Shown here: one piece after another, positions 16,892 to 24,490 of the stretch
Layout: every line of letters begins with the position of its first letter
Numbering within the stretch: position 1 is the stretch's first letter
Source: RGIG3009 sp045653425
GTDB taxonomy: Bacteria; Bacillota; Clostridia; Oscillospirales; Acutalibacteraceae
Length of the DNA stretch: 64,000 bases
Assembly (NCBI GenBank): GCA_045653425.1
Contig: JAZOLU010000024.1
Location: 28,533 to 92,532 of the forward strand
Reading direction: 5' to 3'
Made by a program: the position numbers and the translations under genes
The notes under the pieces: generated by a model
Seen by the model: the letters and a program-made list of their open reading frames with translations, nothing else
Told to the model about the DNA's origin: nothing
Database searches by the model: none

Positions 16892-18631
16892 TTACATTGT
16901 TTCGGGCGCGTCAATTTTAAGCATAGTAAGCACGTTTTTAAGGGCAATACGCGTGGCTTGGCACAGGGCAAGGCGTGCCTGTTGCAACGATTCTTCCACA
17001 CCGCGTACACGGCAGGCGTTGTAAAATTTGTGGAATAACGTTGCCAATTCCTGCGCGTAACGCGTCATTCCCGCCGGGTCTTGTGCTTTGGCACACGCCA
17101 CCACGGCGGCGGCGTAATCGGCTAAATGGCGGATTAATTCCCGCTCCTCGGGTGACGTTAACAAACATAGGGTTGCCGCCGTGGTATCGGCAAGCGAAAC
17201 GCCATCCTCTGCCAACGTACGGAAAATGGAACACAAGCGCGCGTGAGCATACTGCACATAATACACCGGATTGGACGAGGATTGTTCGATCGCCAATCCC
17301 AAATCAAAATCCATTTGCGTGCTCGCTTCGCGCAAATTGAAAAAAAACCGTGCCGCATCCACCGGTACCTCATCCAGCAAATCTGCCAACTGAATGGCCT
17401 TGCCGGAACGTTTGGACATACGCACCACTTCGCCGTTACGCATAAGGCGTACCAACTGCATTAGCACAATCTGCAAGCGGTCGCCGTCCAATCCAATGGC
17501 GTCCAGCGCACCCTTCATTCGCGCCACGTGGCCGTGGTGGTCTGCACCCCATACGTCAATACACGTATCAAATCCGCGTGCAAATTTGTTGCGATGATAC
17601 GCAATATCGGCGGCAAAATAGGTGGGGTTCCCGTTGGCACGCACCAGCACTTCGTCCTTTATTCCTTCTTCCACGCCGTCGCGATTTAAATGCTTTTTAC
17701 TCTGGTATTTTTCACCGTATTCGCCCGCCCGATACCACAACGCACCGTCCTTTTCATAGGTCAGCCCGCGTTCGGTAAGCAGGGCAATCGTCTCCGCCAA
17801 CTCGCCGTTTTCGTGCAGGGTGGATTCGGTGAACCAGCGGTCGTAATTAATACGATATTTGGCCATATCCCGCTTCATTTTCTCAATATTCAGCGGCAAC
17901 GCATACGCCACCAACGCACGGCGGCGTTCGTCTTCCGATACCTCAACATACGCATCGCCGTGAACGGCGGCAAAATTTTTCGCGTGGTCGCGGATATCGT
18001 CCCCGTGATATGCATCCTCCGGCATAGTCACCGCGTCCTCACCGCGGTAAAGTTGCAAATACCGCACTTCCAGTGACAAAGCAAATTTGTCAATTTGGTT
18101 GCCGGCATCGTTAATGTAAAACTCGCGCCACACCTCGTATCCGGCGGCTTCCAGTACCGCCGCCATACAGTCGCCCAACGCACCGCCGCGGGCATTGCCC
18201 ATATGCATGGGTCCCGTGGGGTTGGCAGAGACAAATTCCACCATCACCTTTTTGCCGGCACCATAGTCACTGCGGCCGTAGGCGTCGCCTTGTTCCAGCA
18301 CGGCAGCCACCACATCGGCATAATACATCGGTGACAAAAAGAAATTCAAAAAGCCGGGGCCCGCCACTTCCGCGCGCTCCAAATACGTGTTTTCCAACTG
18401 TAAATGCGAAACCAAACAATCGGCAATCATGCGCGGTGCTTTGCGAAACGCACGCGCCGAAACCATAGCCGCGTTCGCCGCCAAATCGCCGTGCGCGCGG
18501 TCGGCCGGTACTTCCACCGCAAATTCCAGCAACGGCTCGTCCGGCAATTCGCCGGCGGCGGCCGCCGCCCGTGCCGCTTCTTGTAATGCCGCACGTAACT
18601 GTTGCTCAGCTTTTTCCGCAATGGTATTCAT
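16892..18631 (-). CDS. argS: Arginyl-tRNA synthetase
   Basis: The 579-residue class I synthetase charges tRNA-Arg with arginine. The HIGH signature is present as HMGN within SANPTGPMHMGNARGG, about residue 140, and the KMSKS-type loop as RMSKRSGKA, about residue 390. The N-terminal Add-1 domain (AHGDLAANAAM) and the C-terminal anticodon-binding domain (YVQYAHARLCSIFR onward) are both complete. Its start overlaps the stop of the DUF1934 gene upstream by four bases, and murI precedes that, suggesting a murI-DUF1934-argS operon. Confidence 0.96.
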   Translation of the reverse strand: MNTIAEKAEQQLRAALQEAARAAAAAGELPDEPLLEFAVEVPADRAHGDLAANAAMVSARAFRKAPRMIADCLVSHLQLENTYLERAEVAGPGFLNFFLSPMYYADVVAAVLEQGDAYGRSDYGAGKKVMVEFVSANPTGPMHMGNARGGALGDCMAAVLEAAGYEVWREFYINDAGNQIDKFALSLEVRYLQLYRGEDAVTMPEDAYHGDDIRDHAKNFAAVHGDAYVEVSEDERRRALVAYALPLNIEKMKRDMAKYRINYDRWFTESTLHENGELAETIALLTERGLTYEKDGALWYRAGEYGEKYQSKKHLNRDGVEEGIKDEVLVRANGNPTYFAADIAYHRNKFARGFDTCIDVWGADHHGHVARMKGALDAIGLDGDRLQIVLMQLVRLMRNGEVVRMSKRSGKAIQLADLLDEVPVDAARFFFNLREASTQMDFDLGLAIEQSSSNPVYYVQYAHARLCSIFRTLAEDGVSLADTTAATLCLLTSPEERELIRHLADYAAAVVACAKAQDPAGMTRYAQELATLFHKFYNACRVRGVEESLQQARLALCQATRIALKNVLTMLKIDAPETM

Positions 18632-19047
18632 TCAGACACTTCCTTAACTGTGATTTCCATCGTACATTCTGTGGGGGTACCTTCCCCCATCTCCAATTGG
18701 TAAGCAGCAAATACCCGCCCGCCGTTCACCGTGAGCGTGCACTCCAACGCCGTACACACGGTATGTAATTGGAGTTCGCCGTACGGCGTGTAATACCGGC
18801 AGGGGCACCGCTTGTCCGGCACAAATAACATATAAGATTGCATATCGCCTTGCCGTTCCAGTACCAGCCGTTCAGGAGATACCGTAAGGCACACCGCCGC
18901 ACCGTCGGCACCGTCACACGTAGGTTCATTGTAACGCAACCGCACACCGTCCGCCTCGGTGGTAAGGGTGCCCACCGCTTTCAACCGATTTTGGTTGGTC
19001 TCGCCATCCTGCCGCTGACACGTTGCCAGCCACACCTGTACCTTCAT
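18628..19047 (-). CDS. DUF1934 family beta-barrel protein (YwiB-like)
   Basis: The 139-residue protein is predicted all-beta with alternating hydrophobic strands, such as VQVWLATCQ and AVCLTVSPERLVLERQGDMQSYMLF. The block GELQLHTVCTALECTLTVNGGRVFAAYQLEM matches the DUF1934/calycin-like family. The family neighbours argS in Bacillus (ywiB-argS), and the same order is seen here. The start could be TTG at 19056 or ATG at 19047; GGAGG is 12 bases before the ATG. Function is unknown. Confidence 0.72.
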   Translation of the reverse strand: MKVQVWLATCQRQDGETNQNRLKAVGTLTTEADGVRLRYNEPTCDGADGAAVCLTVSPERLVLERQGDMQSYMLFVPDKRCPCRYYTPYGELQLHTVCTALECTLTVNGGRVFAAYQLEMGEGTPTECTMEITVKEVSE

Positions 19048-19048
19048 A

Positions 19049-19861
19049 TCAACCAAACGCCTCCGGCTCCACTCGATGAATGTCGCCCTCTATTGCACGT
19101 CCCAGGAACATCTCCGCTACCTGGGCAAACCCTTGCGGACGGTCACTGACAAAAAACTGACAGGCACCTTCCGTATCCCGCTCGCACAAGGCATCCTGCT
19201 CACGCAGACGTTGTTCACAACGAGCGGCACAAGCGGCGCCCGCATCAATCAAGATAACGTCGTCACCCAGTACATCCGCAATGACGGGTTTAAGTAACGG
19301 GAAATGGGTGCAACCCAAAATAACCGTATCCACCCGCTGTTCGCGCAACGGTTGCAAATACCGCCGCGCCACCGCCACTGTGGCTTCGTTATCCCGCTCT
19401 ATCCAACCGTTTTCTACCAACGTTACAAACAACGGACACGCCTGAGAAAACACCTGTACATCCGCCGCCTGACGTAAATAGTTATCAAATGCCTGGGAGC
19501 GCACGGTGGCCGAGGTGCCCAACACCCCAATGCGACCGCCCCGCGTGGCGGCAAGGGCTGCATCTGCCGCCGGTTCCAGCACACCTATGGTAAAAACCGG
19601 TTGTTCCGCCAGCACGGCGGGTGCCGTGGTACTCACCGTTCCGCACGCGGCGACAATACATTTTACATTGTGCTGTTGCAAAAAACGGCAATCCTGCGCG
19701 GCATAGCGAGCAATGGTTTCGGGACTGTGGGTGCCATACGGCACCCGACCGGTATCCCCAAAATACACCACATTTTCGTGCGGCAGACGGGCAAGCAGTT
19801 CCCGCACCACCGTGAGTCCGCCCAAACCGGAATCAAACACGCCGATAGGCCGATTATCCAT
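19049..19861 (-). CDS. murI: Glutamate racemase
   Basis: The 270-residue protein makes D-glutamate for peptidoglycan. It begins MDNRPIGVFDSGLGGLTVV, and the catalytic cysteines are in VAACGTVSTTA and VILGCTHFPLL. Start 19861 is set by AAAGGAGGCGGG; an open frame extends upstream to 20092 but runs through the terminator and end of the kinase gene. The first cysteine motif reads CGT where the better-known enzymes have CNT, a conservative but notable change. Confidence 0.93.
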   Translation of the reverse strand: MDNRPIGVFDSGLGGLTVVRELLARLPHENVVYFGDTGRVPYGTHSPETIARYAAQDCRFLQQHNVKCIVAACGTVSTTAPAVLAEQPVFTIGVLEPAADAALAATRGGRIGVLGTSATVRSQAFDNYLRQAADVQVFSQACPLFVTLVENGWIERDNEATVAVARRYLQPLREQRVDTVILGCTHFPLLKPVIADVLGDDVILIDAGAACAARCEQRLREQDALCERDTEGACQFFVSDRPQGFAQVAEMFLGRAIEGDIHRVEPEAFG

Positions 19862-19941
19862 AGTCACCCGCCTCCTTTGTATCCTTTTCATTTTACCACA
19901 GTCTATGCGGGAATACAACCATTTCTTGCCGATAATCACAA

Positions 19942-19970
19942 AAAAGAGCGCACATTGTACGCTCTTTTCA
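19942..19970 (-). terminator. Terminator after the kinase gene
   Basis: On the minus strand AAAGAGCG and CGCTCTTT form a stem followed by TTTTTTG, separating the kinase gene from murI. Confidence 0.8.
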
Positions 19971-19985
19971 GTATCCCTATATCGG

Positions 19986-21080
19986 TTAGGCGCGGCAACG
20001 GCGGGTGATGTCCTCCAACACGTCCCAGTTGGCTTCCATATCCTGTACCAAACGAATTTGTGTGCGGGCACGCACCAAGTTGTGGTCGTCACACCGTACC
20101 TTAAAGTACTTGTCCCCGTTCAGGTAATCGGTTAAAAACCGAACCGCCAACTCCAACGTCATTACTTTTACACTGGTAAGCAACAATTCCGTTTCATTCG
20201 GGTGGAGCAACCCATGGGCACCGCGCAAAAACCCGCGCGTAAATTGTTCATACAGTTCGGCGTTCAACGAAACTTTGGATAAATCCCGCTCATCCTCCGC
20301 CGCCGTGGAAGCACCGTACCGCACCGCATCCCCAAAATCGAACAGTGAAGTGCCCGACATAACCGTGTCCAAATCAATCACGCAAATGGCCTTGCCACTG
20401 ATTTGGTCAAACAAAACGTTGTTAATTTTGGTGTCGTTGTGCGTTACGCGCCACGGCAGACGTCCGGAACACAAGCCGTCCATCAGTACGCTGCATTCTG
20501 CCTCGCGTTCCAGCAAAAACTCAATTTCCGCCTCCACGCCGCTACGGCGGGACACCACATCACGCTCCACAACTTCGCGGAAATCCTTGTACCGCACCGG
20601 TGTGTTGTGGAAATTCGGAATAATCTCGCTGAGCGTTTCTGCCGGAAAATCCGCCAACCACGCCTGAAATTCACCAAACGAGAAACCCGCTTCAAAAAAC
20701 TGTTCGGGGCGTTGAACCATATCGTACGCTACGGCGTTGCCCACGTATTCGTACACACGCCAAAAATGATGGTCACCCGTGTAATAGTAGGGTTTGCCGT
20801 CTGCCCCTGTCAAAAAAGACAGCACCCGACGGTCGTACGAGCCGGTTTGTTCTAATAGTTTTTTCTTAATATGCTCTGTCACACTTAAAATGTTTTTCAT
20901 CACTTCGTGCGGTTGCTTAAACACATAGGTGTTAATGCGCTGAAAAACATAGCACCGTTGCGATTCGGCGATTTGTACAGTGACAAGATAGGTACGGTTA
21001 ATGTTGCCCGAGTGTATCTCCTTTGTTGCTATTACCGGGTCGGTAATGCCAAAGTGAGAAGCAATCTGCTGGAACTCCAT
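19986..21080 (-). CDS. Phosphotransferase family kinase (NahK-like)
   Basis: The 364-residue protein has the aminoglycoside phosphotransferase/choline kinase fold. The catalytic loop is WRVTHNDTKINNVLFD near residue 215, and the metal-binding Asp lies in CVIDLDTVMSG near 240. The opening IHSGNINRTYLV and the sequence YVFQRINTYVFKQP are like those of N-acetylhexosamine 1-kinase (NahK) and related enzymes of gut Firmicutes. It probably phosphorylates an amino sugar in salvage, but the acceptor is not proven. The ATG at 21080 follows GAAGAGGG; longer starts at 21116 and 21098 lack this. Confidence 0.72.
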   Translation of the reverse strand: MEFQQIASHFGITDPVIATKEIHSGNINRTYLVTVQIAESQRCYVFQRINTYVFKQPHEVMKNILSVTEHIKKKLLEQTGSYDRRVLSFLTGADGKPYYYTGDHHFWRVYEYVGNAVAYDMVQRPEQFFEAGFSFGEFQAWLADFPAETLSEIIPNFHNTPVRYKDFREVVERDVVSRRSGVEAEIEFLLEREAECSVLMDGLCSGRLPWRVTHNDTKINNVLFDQISGKAICVIDLDTVMSGTSLFDFGDAVRYGASTAAEDERDLSKVSLNAELYEQFTRGFLRGAHGLLHPNETELLLTSVKVMTLELAVRFLTDYLNGDKYFKVRCDDHNLVRARTQIRLVQDMEANWDVLEDITRRCRA

Positions 21081-21184
21081 TCCATCCCTCTTCCCCATTA
21101 TAATCCTGTTGGACATAGTGTCAGCATACCAAAAAGCGGCAAAAAAGTCAAGGGATAAAACCTCTGCCCCAAAATAAGCGGCAA

Positions 21185-22309
21185 TTACTCCTTATATCCC
21201 AGTGTGCCGTTGGCGGAAGCCGTGAGATAGGCGTTAATAAACCCATCCAACTCACCGTCCATTACCGCGTTGATGTTGCCCATTTCGTAACCGGTACGAT
21301 GGTCTTTCGCCAACGTGTACGGCATAAATACATACGAGCGAATTTGGCTACCCCACGCAATCTGTGCTTGCGTGCCCTTAATATCCTCAATACGGTCCAA
21401 ATGTTCCCGCTCTTTAATCTCCATCAACTTGGCTTTGAGCATATTCATTGCCGTGTCGCGGTTTTGGAATTGACTGCGCTCCGTTTGACAAGCAACCACA
21501 ATGCCTGTGGGAATGTGCGTTAACCGCACCGCCGACGAGGTTTTGTTAATGTGCTGACCGCCCGCGCCGCTGGAACGAAACACGTCCATTTTAATATCTT
21601 CCGGACGAATGTCAATTTGAATACTGTCGTCCAATTCGGGCAGTACTTCCACCGCCGAAAAGGAGGTGTGGCGGCGACCCGCCGCATCAAACGGAGACAC
21701 ACGCACCAGCCGATGCACACCGGCTTCGCCTTTAAGATACCCGTAAGCATTTTCGCCGGTAACCTGAATGCACGCGCTTTTCAGCCCGGCTTCGTCACCG
21801 TCAAGATAATCTAAAATTTTGTAGGTGAACCCGTGTTTTTCCGCCCAGTGAGTGTACATACGGTACAGCATTTCCGCCCAATCCTGCGCTTCCGTACCGC
21901 CGGAGCCGGCGTGAAAAGTTAAAATGGCGTTTTTAGAATCATACTCCCCGGTAAGCAACGTTGCCAACCGCTGGGACTCCAATTCGCTTTCTACCTGCGC
22001 CACACCGTCGCTGCATTCTTCCAGCAACGAGAGGTCTTCCTCTTCGTCCGCCAGTTCCAGCAACGTATGCGTGTCGTGATACGCGGCAACCAACCGCTGA
22101 TACCGCTCAATACCATCTTTAAGCGAAGCGGCGCGCTGCGTTACCTTTTGCGCATTGTCCATATTGTCCCAAAAGCCGGGTTCGGCAGCACGCATATCCA
22201 GTTCCGCCAATTCCTTTTGCATAGCCGTCAGCCCAATCGCCTCGGACAACGCCTCAATTTGCGGCAGACTGTTTTCCAGCCGCAGACGCAATTCTTCAAA
22301 CTGAAGCAT
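21185..22309 (-). CDS. prfB: Peptide chain release factor 2, uninterrupted frame
   Basis: The 374-residue class I release factor recognises UGA and UAA. The GGQ motif is in SGAGGQHINKTSSAVR, and the stop-recognition SPF tripeptide is in VRVSPFDAAGRRHTSF. The region around codons 20-30, where many bacteria have an in-frame UGA and a programmed +1 shift, reads straight through here, so no frameshift autoregulation is needed. Start 22309 follows GGATGG; an upstream open frame to 22375 covers the promoter itself. Confidence 0.94.
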   Translation of the reverse strand: MLQFEELRLRLENSLPQIEALSEAIGLTAMQKELAELDMRAAEPGFWDNMDNAQKVTQRAASLKDGIERYQRLVAAYHDTHTLLELADEEEDLSLLEECSDGVAQVESELESQRLATLLTGEYDSKNAILTFHAGSGGTEAQDWAEMLYRMYTHWAEKHGFTYKILDYLDGDEAGLKSACIQVTGENAYGYLKGEAGVHRLVRVSPFDAAGRRHTSFSAVEVLPELDDSIQIDIRPEDIKMDVFRSSGAGGQHINKTSSAVRLTHIPTGIVVACQTERSQFQNRDTAMNMLKAKLMEIKEREHLDRIEDIKGTQAQIAWGSQIRSYVFMPYTLAKDHRTGYEMGNINAVMDGELDGFINAYLTASANGTLGYKE

Positions 22310-22346
22310 AGTCACCATCCTTTCACACCGGTGAGTTAGTGTTTCT

Positions 22347-22375
22347 ATTATATGATAGACCCGCGCGCGGGTCAA
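22347..22375 (-). promoter_or_regulatory. prfB promoter with a GC palindrome in the spacer
   Basis: On the minus strand TTGACC (22370-22375) and TATAAT (22347-22352) are 17 bases apart. The perfect 16-base palindrome GACCCGCGCGCGGGTC (22358-22373) fills most of the spacer and overlaps the -35 element, so it could be an operator or resist opening. Confidence 0.75.
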
Positions 22376-22395
22376 GAATTTTTTTCAAAAGGCAC

Positions 22396-22424
22396 TTGAC
22401 GAGTTGAGTTTGGGTTGTTATAAT
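22396..22424 (+). promoter_or_regulatory. Promoter of rpsF-ssb-rpsR
   Basis: TTGACG (22396-22401) and TATAAT (22419-22424) with a 17-base spacer. It is divergent from the prfB promoter, with the -35 elements about 20 bases apart. Confidence 0.85.
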
Positions 22425-22510
22425 GTTATGGTGCTTTTTTATGGAAAGCCGAAATTCATTCCTTGCCCTTTCTGCGTGAGAGGGCCATAGACCAAGAGGA
22501 GGTGCAAATA

Positions 22511-22807
22511 ATGCCCACAGTAAAAGGTTCCTACGAAGCCGTCTTCATTTTCTCCTTAACGTTGGGAGAAGAAGGCGTCCCCGCAATGGTGGAAAAGTTC
22601 AAAACTCTCATTGCGGAGAATTCCGAAATCGGCGAAGTTGATGAATGGGGTAAGCGCCGTTTGGCGTATCTCATTAACGATGAGGCCGAAGGTTATTATG
22701 TGCTGTACAACTTTGTCAGCGGTCCGGATTTCCCGGCCGAGCTGGAGCGTGTCAGCGGTATTACCGAAGGTGTTCTGCGGTCGATGGTCGTCCGCAAGGA
22801 CAAGTAA
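22511..22807 (+). CDS. rpsF: Ribosomal protein bS6
   Basis: The 98-residue protein is a complete bS6: YEAVFIFSLTLGEEGVPAMVEKFK, then DEWGKRRLAYLINDEAEGYYVLYNF and a C-terminal strand ending RSMVVRKDK. It binds bS18 on the 30S platform. AGGAGGTGCAAATA precedes the ATG at 22511, so the longer frame from 22463 is not used. First gene of the conserved rpsF-ssb-rpsR operon. Confidence 0.96.
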   Translation: MPTVKGSYEAVFIFSLTLGEEGVPAMVEKFKTLIAENSEIGEVDEWGKRRLAYLINDEAEGYYVLYNFVSGPDFPAELERVSGITEGVLRSMVVRKDK

Positions 22808-22819
22808 GGAGACAGCTAT

Positions 22820-23260
22820 ATGAACGTTGTTTGCCTGTTGGGTCGCCTCACCGCGACTCCCGAACTCAAAACCACCCAAAGCGGTGTATCGGTAACCAGT
22901 TTTTCGGTTGCCGTGGACCGCGCGTATCAGCCCAAAGGTGCTGAACGTCAAACCAACTTCATTAACTGTGTAGCGTGGCGAAACACGGCGGAATTCATCT
23001 GCCGTTATTTCCAAAAAGGTCAACGCATTGCGTTGCAGGGCTCGTTGCAAAGCCGGTCGTATACCGACAAAAACGGCAACAACCGCACCGTGTTTGAAGT
23101 GGTCATTGACAACGCCTTTTTCGCCGAATCCAAAGGGAATTCGGCCCCCCGCAGTGATTCTCAGCCCATGCCGGCGTACACGGAGCCCGCTCCTGCGTTC
23201 TCCACCGCCGCTGACAATGCTTTTGAAGAAATTGTCGGTGACGACGATTTGCCGTTCTGA
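22820..23260 (+). CDS. ssb: Single-stranded DNA-binding protein
   Basis: The 146-residue protein has an OB-fold domain (MNVVCLLGRLTATPELKTTQ, then FINCVAWRNTAEFICRYFQKGQRI) over residues 1-105, a low-complexity linker and the acidic tail DDDLPF that recruits replication and repair proteins. It lies 12 bases after rpsF in the usual operon order. Confidence 0.96.
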   Translation: MNVVCLLGRLTATPELKTTQSGVSVTSFSVAVDRAYQPKGAERQTNFINCVAWRNTAEFICRYFQKGQRIALQGSLQSRSYTDKNGNNRTVFEVVIDNAFFAESKGNSAPRSDSQPMPAYTEPAPAFSTAADNAFEEIVGDDDLPF

Positions 23261-23293
23261 GAATCGCATATAAACTAAAAGGAGGATTGCCTC

Positions 23294-23557
23294 ATGTCTG
23301 ATAAAGTCGAAAAAGCCGAACGCTTTGAGCGTCCGCGCGGCGGTCGCAAGGGTCGCCGTAAGGTTTGCAGTTTCTGTGTGGACCGCGTGGAAAGCATCGA
23401 TTACAAAGACGTTGCGCGTCTGCGCCGCTTCGTATCCGAGCGCGCCAAGATTCTTCCCCGCCGTGTCACCGGCACCTGCGCCCGTCATCAGAGAGAATTG
23501 ACGGTTGCTATCAAACGCGCCCGTCAAATTGCGCTGATGCCCTTTGTGAGCGATTAA
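23294..23557 (+). CDS. rpsR: Ribosomal protein bS18
   Basis: The 87-residue bS18 has a basic N-terminal extension (RPRGGRKGRRKVCSFCVDR), then IDYKDVARLRRFVSERAKILPRRVTGTCARHQREL. The CSFC pair plus the later TGTC is the zinc-binding (C+) form of bS18. AAAGGAGG precedes the start. Last gene of the operon before a strong terminator. Confidence 0.96.
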   Translation: MSDKVEKAERFERPRGGRKGRRKVCSFCVDRVESIDYKDVARLRRFVSERAKILPRRVTGTCARHQRELTVAIKRARQIALMPFVSD

Positions 23558-23585
23558 TTATCCGCTGCACAACAACCAAAAAGTT

Positions 23586-23623
23586 ACCGCACCACCCATT
23601 ACGGGCGGTGCGGTTGTTTTTTT
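23586..23623 (+). terminator. Bidirectional terminator between rpsR and sigK
   Basis: ACCGCACC-CCC pairs with GGG-GGTGCGGT and is followed by a run of seven T on the plus strand (23617-23623). On the minus strand the same stem is followed by AACTTTTTGG, and the sigK stop codon lies in its loop, so it can serve both convergent genes. Confidence 0.85.
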
Positions 23624-24324
23624 GCCGCGCCGCGCACGTCGCCGCGCTCAAATCGCCGTCGCAGTTTCTCCAACGCTTTCTTTTCAATGCGCGATACGTA
23701 ACTGCGCGAAATATTTAATTTTTTAGCCACCTCTCGCTGCGTCAGCGGGTCGTGTGTCAACCCATAACGCCAACACAAAATTTCTTTTTCGCGGTCGTTT
23801 AACGTCTCCTCCATATAGCGGTACAGTTTGGTGGCGTTAATTTTATTGTCCAAATCGTCGGCAATGGTGTCCTCTGCCGCAATCACGTCCATTAACGTCA
23901 GTGTGTGCCCCTCTTTATCGGTTTCAATCGGCTCCGTAATGGACACATCTTGCGCCGTTTTACGGGTAGAACGAAAATACATCAGCACTTCATTTTCCAC
24001 GCAGCGAGAAGCGTACGTTGCCAGCCGAACACCTTTGGTATGGTCAAAGGTGTTCACCGCTTTCATCAGTCCAATGGTGCCAATGGAAATTAAATCGTCC
24101 TGGTCGCGCACCGAACTGTAATACTTTTTAATGATGTGCGCCACCAACCGCAAATTGTGCTCCACCAAGCGGTTGCGCGCCGCAAGGTCACCGTGCTCGT
24201 GGTAAGCAACCAAACATTCTTGCTCCTGCTGGGCCGTGAGCGGGCGTGGAAACGAACCGGAATTTACCACCTGCAACGCCATAAAAAACAAACGGGACAC
24301 CGCATCCCACAGTTCAACAAACAT
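23599..24324 (-). CDS. sigK: Sporulation sigma factor SigK, intact gene
   Basis: The 241-residue sigma-70 family protein matches mother-cell SigK. It has a hydrophobic N-terminal pro-sequence-like stretch (MFVELWDAVSRLFFMALQVV), then NRLVEHNLRLVAHIIKKYY (region 2.1), DLISIGTIGLMKAVNTFD (2.2), RLATYASRCVENEVLMYFR (2.3-2.4) and the region 4 helix-turn-helix TQREVAKKLNISRSYVSRIEKKALEKL. GGAGGAGGGG precedes the start. The frame is continuous, so no skin-type element interrupts the gene here. The pro-sequence suggests activation by proteolysis. Confidence 0.9.
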   Translation of the reverse strand: MFVELWDAVSRLFFMALQVVNSGSFPRPLTAQQEQECLVAYHEHGDLAARNRLVEHNLRLVAHIIKKYYSSVRDQDDLISIGTIGLMKAVNTFDHTKGVRLATYASRCVENEVLMYFRSTRKTAQDVSITEPIETDKEGHTLTLMDVIAAEDTIADDLDNKINATKLYRYMEETLNDREKEILCWRYGLTHDPLTQREVAKKLNISRSYVSRIEKKALEKLRRRFERGDVRGAAKKQPHRP

Positions 24325-24435
24325 CGTTACCCCTCCTCCCCGCTATCCTATGCAGTGCGGTGTCGTTTTTTGCCTGTCCACGGCGAAAAGGGTAACGGAC
24401 TGGGGAAACGCACGGCAACTCTATATAAAAAACCC

Positions 24436-24464
24436 TTGTGTCGCCGCGCACGGCGTGGTATACT
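24436..24464 (+). promoter_or_regulatory. Promoter of the YifB gene
   Basis: TTGTGT (24436-24441), 17-base spacer, TATACT (24459-24464), ending 26 bases before the TTG start. Confidence 0.6.
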
Positions 24465-24490
24465 AAAACCATTGTAAGGAGATGAGGGGC

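Noticed and set aside
19862..20092. N-terminal extension of MurI
   Set aside because: The extension crosses a terminator and the end of the kinase gene; a strong ribosome site marks the internal ATG.
23599..24324. sigK interrupted by a skin-like element
   Set aside because: The coding frame is continuous from the pro-sequence to region 4.
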